Assembly: GCF_037975245.1 (NCBI RefSeq)
Contig: NC_092569.1
Coordinates: forward strand, 4,550,501-4,614,500
Direction of reading: 5' to 3'
DNA length: 64,000 nt
Source of the DNA: Apostichopus japonicus
Taxonomy: Eukaryota > Echinodermata > Holothuroidea > Aspidochirotida > Stichopodidae
The translations under genes and the position numbers were made by a program. Below are positions 56,589 through 64,000 of this stretch, piece after piece (position 1 is the stretch's first letter; each line of letters opens with the position of its first letter). The notes below the pieces were generated by a model. That model was given only the letters and a program-made list of their open reading frames with translations, did not search any database and was not told where the DNA came from.

Positions 56589-59500
56589 CTAATGAAGAAG
56601 AAAACAAGAGTAGTATGTTAAAATGTGGCTATATTAAAAAAAAGAAAAGTTAATATGCTATAGCATCTCAGTGTGTAGTCAGGGGGGTGGGGGGGGGTAA
56701 GGGAACAGAGGTGCTGTTTTGTCTCATGGCCTTCATGCAAGGCGGTTACATACATTGGTGTTCATAACAGATTAAGGAAATAAAGTGTCCAGAACTTTAT
56801 AAAGTTTTCCACAGGGGAGGGACATCTGAAAATACAAGGAGTAAAATACACATATTGAAAGAAGGGCATGGGGTGGGGTATTGATGGGGAATATGGGGGG
56901 GCAGGAGGATCCTGTAGGGGACTTTCAGTGGGCAGTCAATAGATTGAGGTGCAGGAATAGCAAGGTGCAGGATGTGAATTCACATGACTAGAGTTGGGAA
57001 TTGTTTGATTTCTTCCAAAGCCTCCATTACATGACATGATTTGCATTAACCTTTAGAACCACTAAATGAATGCTTGGGGGCTGTACAGACGCATATGGAC
57101 CAACATATTTAGAAGTTAGATATGTGCCATTCTCTATAGGGTCGGGTTGGGGAGAGGGCTACTGTCCCAAGACAGGTAAACTTGTCAACCTTCTTCCACC
57201 CCTATCCCCACACCCCAACCCCTATCCCCACCCCCCCCCTTCCCAACAAAAATAGGAGACACTGAAGCAAACAAGGTTGTTTGATGATGTTGATAGTTGA
57301 CTGACTATAGTGAACTCAAACTGAATACTCACTGTTGCAAAATAAGGTGAATTTGGCAGATATAACCATCGTTTGAGTAAACCCATTTCACTTTGAGGAT
57401 AAATGATATGAAGATGAAGGTGTTCTATACTATGGAAAGGAGGCCAGTGGAATCCACATCTATAACCAAATAAAAAAAGTAAGAAGAATAAAAGTTTGTA
57501 AAAGTTACACAGAATCTAACGTCAAAATAAACCAAAACTGCTTATCCACTAGAGAGCCTGTGTAAGAGAATGTGTAAAGGTAAGAGGGCCTGACGTTTCA
57601 GTCCTAGCAGGATCTTCTTCAAAGGCTAAATCCTAACGTCAGATAAAACCATGTTCTGTGTATCTCTCCGTTGAGAATGAGTTGGGTGAAAGCCATTAAG
57701 TCACACATGCCTTCAGCTACGAAAAAGGAATTTCAAGGGATTGGGACAGATATTTTGACATTTGAGAAATAATTATTTCACACTTTTAGGTGAAAACACC
57801 CATTTCAGTATCTTTTTATTTTCCTAACTCAAGGTTTGGTTGATTGAATGTAACCAGAAAACACAAACAATTTTTAGCTCAATTTGCTATGATGATGACA
57901 TCATTCACTCTGCCGTTGCCAGATACATTATGAAATACCACCAACTAGAGCACCAATGGTGCAGAAGCTCATACCTTTTCGAGCTTAAAAATGTAGGGCC
58001 CACAAAACCAATTTTGGGCCCGTGAGGGATACCCCCCCCCCCTCCATTAGCAGAATCCTGGCCACACCACTGGCTATAATTCCTATTTTCCCCTTTAAAT
58101 CCTATTTTACCCACTCTCTCAAACAATACCACTGACCTACCCTATTAAACTTTCTCCCCTCTACCTTAGCAGACATAACAAGCACTCCCTACAAGGCATA
58201 ACTTCACAAGCTGCCTACATACCTCAGGCTCAAAGACTTCTAAGAATCGGCAAGTGCTGATTGGCTATAGGGCTCTCATGCTTACAGTTCAACAGTTAAT
58301 AACAACTCCCAGTCCTGCTTTAATTCCACTAACAGCCTCTGCAGAGCTTAACCACAAATGTAAACAAACACTGCAGACACTGGGAGACAAATTAAAGGAG
58401 CTTTGGCAAAAAGTGAAGGCTCAGATTTTTTTAAACAGTGGGGATTAATTGTAATTAATTAACTTTTGACCAAAAATTTTTAGGCATCACCTTATTCATA
58501 CACAATCCAACAATCATCAGTTCAACTTTGAATATGATCCATCAAAATCTTGAGAAGATTGAGATATTTGAAAATATTACAAAGAATGACCCCCGATGAC
58601 CCCCTAAATGACCTTTGACCTCAATTTTCCGAACACCCCTCGTAACTCTCATCCCGAGGAACATTGTGACCAAGTTTCATTATAATTGGCCATACACTGT
58701 ACGAACAGGAGCAATTTGAAAATATAGGGCCGCGGCCCGGGCCACAAAAGACCCCTAGTTGATCTTTGATCTCAAATTCATGAACACCCTGAAGGTAAAA
58801 CTACCATAGTACTATCGTGACAAACCATGAAATCTGTAGGAGAAGAAGCATTTTGCGTATTTCCACAAAACGGCCCATTACGGCCCACAGGTGACCTTTG
58901 ACCCCAAATTTTGGATCATCTCTGATGGACCTATACCTAATGGTCCTTGTGTCCAAGTTTCATGAAATTCCATCAAACACTGTGCGAGTGGGAGCGGTTT
59001 TACCAATTGTTGACGGATAGAGTGATAGAGTGATAGAATGATAGAGTGATAGAGTGATAGACGCCGCACTGTAACAATAGCTCACACCAGCATGCTGGTA
59101 TGAGCTAAAAATTAAACAATTTGTATCATTGCAGTAGAAAATGCAATGAGGATTGTGGTTTGGACCGAAACATGCAGACAATTTTCAGCAAATTGTTAAA
59201 CGATCAAAATCAGAAACCAAAACGGAACAAGATACATAATTAAATAGAAAATACAAGGGTGTACTCAAAGGTGACCAGTTCTAATCTGCTAGAGAGTCAG
59301 ATAATGGTTACCCATGCTCAAAAGCATTTTACACCTGATACTGTAAAAGTGGATTATATCCACAGAGATCATATTTACTTATCTATTCTAACATTCATCA
59401 AAGTCTAGAAATCATTTGGATGACCGGAGCCTCTAGAAGAATATTTTTCGAAAACTTGCGGCAATTTTTTATTACGCAAAAAATTTTGGGGACCGATACT

Positions 59501-61261
59501 GGTGACTTTTCTCAAGTTTGAGTGGAAAGATAATACATTATGTGAGTTTAGGAAACAGCCAAGATCATAATGATTACAACCACAATGTGGCGACTCCCAG
59601 ACAGTTGTGATCTGCCATGCAAAACTTGCCAGAAACACGTCTTGAAAACTGTTAAGGTGAGTCGAGTCGATGTTCAAATTCTTCGGACCTATTTCATTAA
59701 ACAGTAGATTGGGTGCAAAATTTAACACATTTCCACAAAAGGTACCACAGAGACAACAATTTTGGCAAACATACGTACAGCATAGTTGTAAGAAACTGAA
59801 TTTTTACCTCGCCTCACTGATATCACCACCTCTTTTCTCCAGGACAGCTTTACCAAGATCATACAGGTATTCTACTACATACAGAAAAACATAAGAATAA
59901 ATTGTATTTCATGTAGGCTGACGATTAAATGGTTAAATAAGTGCATAAAAGTAATACATTTTCTTGGGGTTTTGGTTCTAGTTAATGTGATATATCGCAG
60001 GTTATATGTTGAAGTACTATCTGCTATAACTTTGGATGGAATTTTCCAGGCTGGCCAGATTCTAAAGTGGAGGGGCACATTCCATCCATGGGCCCTTCTG
60101 CCGTCCATACCAACCATATTCCCATATTAATAGATGTATAGTCAATAGTATATATTAAATCCAATCTCCATAATGTGAAGTAACTTAGCTGCAGTCTATA
60201 AAAGTAACAGTTATTTTAGTACAAACTTATATTTGATAATAATCAGAAGTTATTTTATTGACGCTTAAGCGACCACAGATGTGGGAGAAACCAGCAAGGG
60301 CTTATAGATTACAACTTAGGCATGTCCATGGCTGAGAACTACAGTACTTCAGGTGTTGATATGATATTTAGTTTTAGTGGACTGTGAAGTTGCAAAATGT
60401 GGCATTGACATGCCCTGATGTTTTGTAAATTTTAGTAATATTTATGCCTGTTCACCCAAGGTTTTGTTGGTTATTGGGAGGGCATAAAGTTGGAGAGGCG
60501 ATAATCTTTGATATTTGACCCTCTCAACTTCAAAGGCTCGAAATGAATCACTTACACTTGGGCTTGTCGTCTTTGGTGAAGGCTTTAATCGTGCGAACAT
60601 GATTGGTCGGAATAACAAGGAGATGTTCCCTGCTGGCTGGTCGGATATCATGAAAGACAACAGCCTCAGAATTCTACATAAAGAAATAGAAATAAGAAAA
60701 GAAAAGCAAAGAAATGCTAAGGAATGTATATGAATTCCACTAATGACCTTGATAAGGATCAAGTACTTACAGTATAAGAAGTTTGAGTAATGGACCAGCA
60801 AGCAACATGTTATAATCGTGTGTCCAGGATTCACATCGATTGTTACTAATCCAACCAGTCCTCGTTCCACACGAGACAATGGAACTTGACTCCCAATCGT
60901 TTCCTCTCAATTTCTTCCGACAGATTAGTAAGTTCGTCTGTTCAATTTCTTTTATGTTGCAATGGCAAAGAACATTGCATTTGTTAATAGAAATTGGAAG
61001 TACTTGATTTTGGTGATGATACACGAATATATATATATGTAATTTGAAAGCATCCAAAATAATAAGGACCAGGGTAATGCAGACTTTTCTGCACAACAAA
61101 TCAGTTAACAAGGTAATAGTCAATTTATTTACCTGGTAAATTATCTTATTTTCACTGTCTGTTCCTGCTGCAATGTTACAAAATATACAACCTTCTTTGT
61201 GGACAGCAGCCTGACCTCCAGTGATGACATCGGATTTGAAGCATTCATCTAGATCTTCCAT
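56529..61261 (-). CDS. HINT3: Histidine triad nucleotide-binding protein 3 (5 exons)
   Basis: Exons (minus): 61261-61133, 60673-60556, 59874-59808, 57459-57333, 56588-56529; 166 aa (human HINT3 is about 182). Seen: CIFCNIAAG (Cys25, Cys28), VVFHDIRPASREHLLVIP, NHVRTIKAFTKDD, a helix LEYLYDLGKAVLEKRG, then FHWPPFHSIEHLHLHI with His118/120/122 as the HIT catalytic triad. The last exon gives YEWTLDWLAKRE as C-terminal helix. Family role: HIT hydrolase that removes AMP from phosphoramidate substrates (e.g. aminoacyl-adenylates); cytosolic/nuclear. ATG at 61261; an in-frame GTG upstream (61288) is not needed. A minus-strand ATTAAA at 56439-56434, about 90 nt past the stop, may be the poly(A) signal. 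Convergent with the AKAP7-like gene. Frame open throughout; alternatives such as HINT1/APTX are less likely because of the CxxC and FHWPPF features. Confidence 0.94.
57333..57459 (-). CDS. HINT3: HINT3 exon 4 (histidine triad)
   Basis: 127 nt. Encodes CGFHWPPFHSIEHLHLHI then SEMGLLKRWLYLPNSPYFAT. Acceptor GGTTATAG, donor GTGAGT, phase 0. Confidence 0.95.
57535..57640 (+). repeat. Dispersed repeat related to 31.2 kb
   Basis: ACTGCTTATCCACTAGAGAG then CCTGTGTAAGAGAATGTGTA, then CAGTCCTAGCAGGATCTTCT; same order as at 31180-31270. Lies in HINT3 intron 3. Confidence 0.75.
57966..59106. mobile_element. Candidate element with three degenerate about 140-bp monomers
   Basis: AGCTCATACC (57966-57975) is inverted at 59097-59106. 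The right edge is a 28-bp hairpin (59079-59106) preceded by (GATAGAGT)n. Between 58600 and 59010 three diverged monomers share GACCTTTGACC, TGTGACCAAGTTTCAT and a GTGCGAGTGGGAGC-like word. A GGCCACACCACTG word near 58060 resembles a hAT end. In HINT3 intron 3. Confidence 0.5.
59808..59874 (-). CDS. HINT3: HINT3 exon 3
   Basis: 67 nt. Encodes LEYLYDLGKAVLEKRGGDIS. The acceptor must be the first of two adjacent TAGs (TATGTAG|TAG); use of the second would create an in-frame stop. Donor GTAAAA. Confidence 0.9.
60556..60673 (-). CDS. HINT3: HINT3 exon 2
   Basis: 118 nt. Encodes NSEAVVFHDIRPASREHLLV, IPTNHVRTIKAFTKDDKPK. Acceptor TATGTAG, donor GTAAGT, phase 1. Confidence 0.93.
61133..61261 (-). 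CDS. HINT3: HINT3 exon 1
   Basis: 129 nt, 43 codons. Encodes MEDLDECFKSDVITGGQAAV then HKEGCIFCNIAAGTDSENK. Donor GTAAAT, phase 0. The CxxC is the typical HIT-family metal site. Confidence 0.93.
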
Positions 61262-62529
61262 ATTTGTAGTGACACTGTATCTGTTCACTGCACTTCAATT
61301 ACTACTAGGCTAATGACACTATGAGAGCATTACAGTAATAGTATACCTTTTGCATAAGAGGCCAGGCAATACAATTACTTCACTAAGTACAGTAACTCTT
61401 GTCCATGCAATATTTTTGTTCCTGTAAAGGGGGTTCTGTACTTAAACTTGCAAACTTCTATGTCTATGTAACGCTTAATACAGAACTTGAGATGTGAAAA
61501 TATATCGCAAGTTGCTATAACATGCACTATCCCACACGGTGCTATCAATTTGACACAATTACTACCACAACTTCACAAGGCCTTACTCAATCAGTATACA
61601 ATAGTTAGACTTACTGTAGGTAGTTAGGTTGGCAAGTTACACCTACTCATTGAAAGGGCTGAATTAATTACTAAGTTAGGATAGGTGGTGAAGCTGGTAA
61701 CTTATTTCTAAAAGGTACTAAGAGGTTAATTTCTGTGCAATTGTTCCGTTGGGCCTAGCCAGGCTTAATTGGCTAGCCTAGGCTCTAGTAGTAAGTATAG
61801 TATAACTAAGTTAAGCCTATGGGCAAGCAACATCAGACCAAGACGATAAAGACAGATCTTGTACAGTTGGACATGCAGTTTTATCGGCTCGCTTCGAATT
61901 TTCGCAGTAGTCCTCAAAGTGAAAACATGATTTTCGCTAAATTTCCAGATTGCACTTTTTTGTTTGGCAAGGGGCGCTTGGATTTACAACTCTAGCACTA
62001 CTAACATCAGAAGCACTGTACGGTCTGTCAAATGAAGAGGGCGTTTGGACAAAACAGCAAAGGGGAAAGTACCTGTAATCATCGATCATGCCATGCATCG
62101 TATCATTTTTGCCTAACGACCAAACGACCCGTGCCTGGCGTCAGAAGGTGTCAATCCGTTCCTTCGTACCCTGGTTAGGGAAATTACTGAACTGGTAAAG
62201 CCATGATTGCTAAATGGAATACTTTATTGTAGCTGAAATAACCATAAAAAGGACGATTATTTGAGGTATTAGGCAGAACGATCATCGATTCATCAATGTA
62301 CTTATGGAATAAGGTTAGTTCTTTTCAATGGCATTCTTCAAGTTTAAACCATTCTGTGTCTAGCGTAGGCTGAGGGCATAACATACTGTTAATGTTAAAC
62401 TTGAAGCATAGGCTAGACCTACCCTAACTTAGAATAGTTATAGGCCTGGTGTATCACAATACAAATTACATGTTGACTTACGTAATAATCCTCACTCAAG
62501 GTAACCATGTATGTATTTTACAATAAACA

Positions 62530-63095
62530 CTCTGTAACAATGTATATTCTCTTACACAAAAATTATATTTTTCTATGACAAGAATATATTTATCCTCTAA
62601 GAGAAAAAAAAAAAAAAATTCTCTAAGAGAAAATATATGTAGGCCTATATATTCTCCCCCCCCCCCCCCAAAATATACATTTCAGTTAATTTAATACCAG
62701 TTCCATAACAGTTTAGCTGCCTTGGACATTTTAAAAAGCTCTCGCTGTAGATCGCAGGAAGTATGAGCTGTGCAAGTGACTTTTCCACGCTTTGCAAGGC
62801 TAGGCAAATTGATTACGTAACCTTTAAAGGTGAAGAAGTGGGCAGTGGCGAAAAATGAACGGAAGTCTTACTACAGGGGGTATTTTCAAATGTTGAAATT
62901 CTGGTACAGAAAAATCCTTTTCTCCAACAAAATATAAAAATTCTGTAAACAGAAAATATACATATATTGAATACATTATATTCTTATAAATTATATTCTT
63001 TGTAAGACAAAAAAACATGTATTCTCAAACTAATTCTGTAAGAAAAATATATTCTGTACGAAAAATATATTCTGTAAGAAAAATATATATGCTAT
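62530..63095. repeat. Degenerate array of ATTCTGTAAGAAAAATAT words
   Basis: Clear 19-20-bp tandem copies at 63030-63090 (three copies), with diverged related words back to 62540. An inverted pair TCTCTAAGAG flanks a poly-A run near 62600. Confidence 0.65.
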
Positions 63096-63148
63096 ACATA
63101 GTACGGAGCGGAGTGCCAATTGAGATGTTTTGTTGTTCATATATATAT

Positions 63149-63230
63149 AGCGGGAGGCCCGTGGTTCGAATCCCGGTGGAGGCTGAAAGTTTTTTCACTG
63201 TTCTTGATTTTCCAACTCATTACGATTTTC

Positions 63231-63276
<46 letters not shown>
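63149..63276 (+). mobile_element. tRNA-derived SINE with (TA)n tail, copy 3
   Basis: GGGAGGCCCGTGGTTCGAAT, CCCGGTGGAGGCTGAAAG, the CACTGTTCTTGATTTTCC body, then (TA)n at 63233-63276. Same structure as copies 1 and 2; head truncated. Confidence 0.85.
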
Positions 63277-63279
<3 letters not shown>

Positions 63280-63309
63280 TGGATATATGTGTACATAGCA
63301 TCAATGAAT

Positions 63310-63425
63310 CCCAAAGCAGGGTTGTTGATTTTTTTTATTTTTTTAAAAAAATCAAAAAAATCGGATTTTTTTGATTTAAATCAGATTTTTTTGATTTAAA
63401 TCGGATTTTTTTGATTTTTTTAAAA
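63310..63425. repeat. A/T palindromic array (GATTTAAATC units)
   Basis: Three copies of about 20 bp, each with TTTTTTTGATTTAAATC. The first part TTTTTTTAAAAAAATCAAAA is self-complementary to the rest. Confidence 0.75.
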
Positions 63426-64000
63426 CCACATTTCAGTTGGACCCCATTGTTGCCTACATTATCACATATATGCACCCATATCCACCCAGATCATTATATC
63501 CCCACATTGGGGATATTATGGTGTTGATCACTTTCAATCTGACCACATGTGACCCACTGCAGTGGCCATTTAATTCATCCAATTTGAACAAAACAAATGA
63601 GAGCAACGTATGGTGGTACCAAAAGTTGGTGGTGATCTCATATAGTTCCTGATATTCTCCCATTTGGCTTTTAAACACACTGTGATTGCTATGATGTGGG
63701 GATATACGTTGGCGGTTTAACGCCAGCTGATGTCTAGTTTTAATATATAAGCCTTATAGGCCTATAATATATTCAGAATACTTTGCAGGCTAATTAAACC
63801 TGGGCCTCAATCAATTTCCCATTGAACACACATGACCTAAGGCTACTGCAAGTCTAAGAATACCAATTCCAGTCATTCACTTGGGGAGCTTGTTTGTGCA
63901 AGCACTGTGGGCCTAACACTTCATAGTTTATCCATCAATATACACAGGAAATACATTCTGGTCCACTCCACTAGTGATAATTGGAGATTACACTAACACC

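Larger units (their letters stand above)
61262..64000. other. Upstream region of HINT3 and right edge
   Basis: Probable HINT3 promoter and 5' UTR in the first kilobase, with no TATA box I would trust. Right of 62.5 kb lies a degenerate array of TATATTCTGTAAGAAAAATA words, a poly-C run, a SINE copy and an A/T palindromic array. No coding exon supported. Confidence 0.55.

Noticed and set aside
59405-59728. 107-residue minus-strand open frame
   Set aside because: HINT3 intron 3 sequence with no splice support and no resemblance to any domain I know.
60442-60879. 145-residue minus-strand open frame over HINT3 exon 2
   Set aside because: It is in a different frame from the spliced HINT3 product and runs through an intron.

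Overview
This is animal nuclear DNA: AT-rich, intron-rich, and full of short repeats. Four protein-coding genes can be assembled exon by exon with GT..AG introns and matching reading-frame phases. The protein families (POFUT1, an AKAP7-like 2H phosphodiesterase, HINT3) are metazoan. Intron sizes, tRNA-derived SINEs and frequent TAGGCCTA-type words suggest a marine invertebrate, perhaps an echinoderm such as a sea cucumber. That placement is an impression from sequence style, not a demonstrated assignment.

Layout. From 1 to about 3.0 kb is intergenic. From 3.3 to 10.3 kb (minus strand) lies a complete 7-exon GDP-fucose protein O-fucosyltransferase 1 gene, called pofut1-A here (387 aa). From 10.3 to 15.0 kb is a spacer carrying two hAT-type non-autonomous transposons. 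From 15.06 to 20.58 kb (minus strand) lies a second 7-exon gene, pofut1-B (401 aa), head-to-tail with A and with the same intron positions and nearly identical exon lengths. From 20.6 to 26.1 kb is the spacer upstream of pofut1-B and of the plus-strand gene that follows. From about 26.1 to 48.8 kb (plus strand) is a 9-exon AKAP7-like gene (about 666 aa). It has an arginine/glycine-rich N-terminus, an acidic/serine-rich middle, a basic putative NLS, and a C-terminal 2H phosphoesterase-type domain with both H-L-T motifs. From 48.8 to 56.4 kb is its probable 3' UTR and a convergent intergenic spacer. From 56.5 to 61.3 kb (minus strand) is a 5-exon HINT3 gene (166 aa) with the HLHLH histidine triad. 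From 61.3 to 64.0 kb is upstream sequence with repeats.

The two POFUT1 paralogues would act in the ER lumen, adding O-fucose to EGF repeats of Notch-type proteins. The AKAP7-like protein and HINT3 are unrelated to that pathway. The window is therefore an ordinary gene neighbourhood with one local duplication, not a coordinated operon-like system.

The non-genic part is rich in structure. It holds a TTAA-flanked MITE family (two inverted copies), two hAT MITEs with exact 8-bp target duplications and a third possible one, a 746-bp inverted-repeat element, a tRNA-derived SINE family with (TA)n tails in three copies, a longer tRNA-SINE, several minisatellites, and many G/C homopolymer runs. The observations most worth following are the divergence of pofut1-B (an Arg-to-Asn change in the GRFGNQ nucleotide-binding motif, and a last exon unusually similar to that of A) and the AKAP7-like protein, which keeps the 2H domain but shows no recognisable PKA-binding helix.
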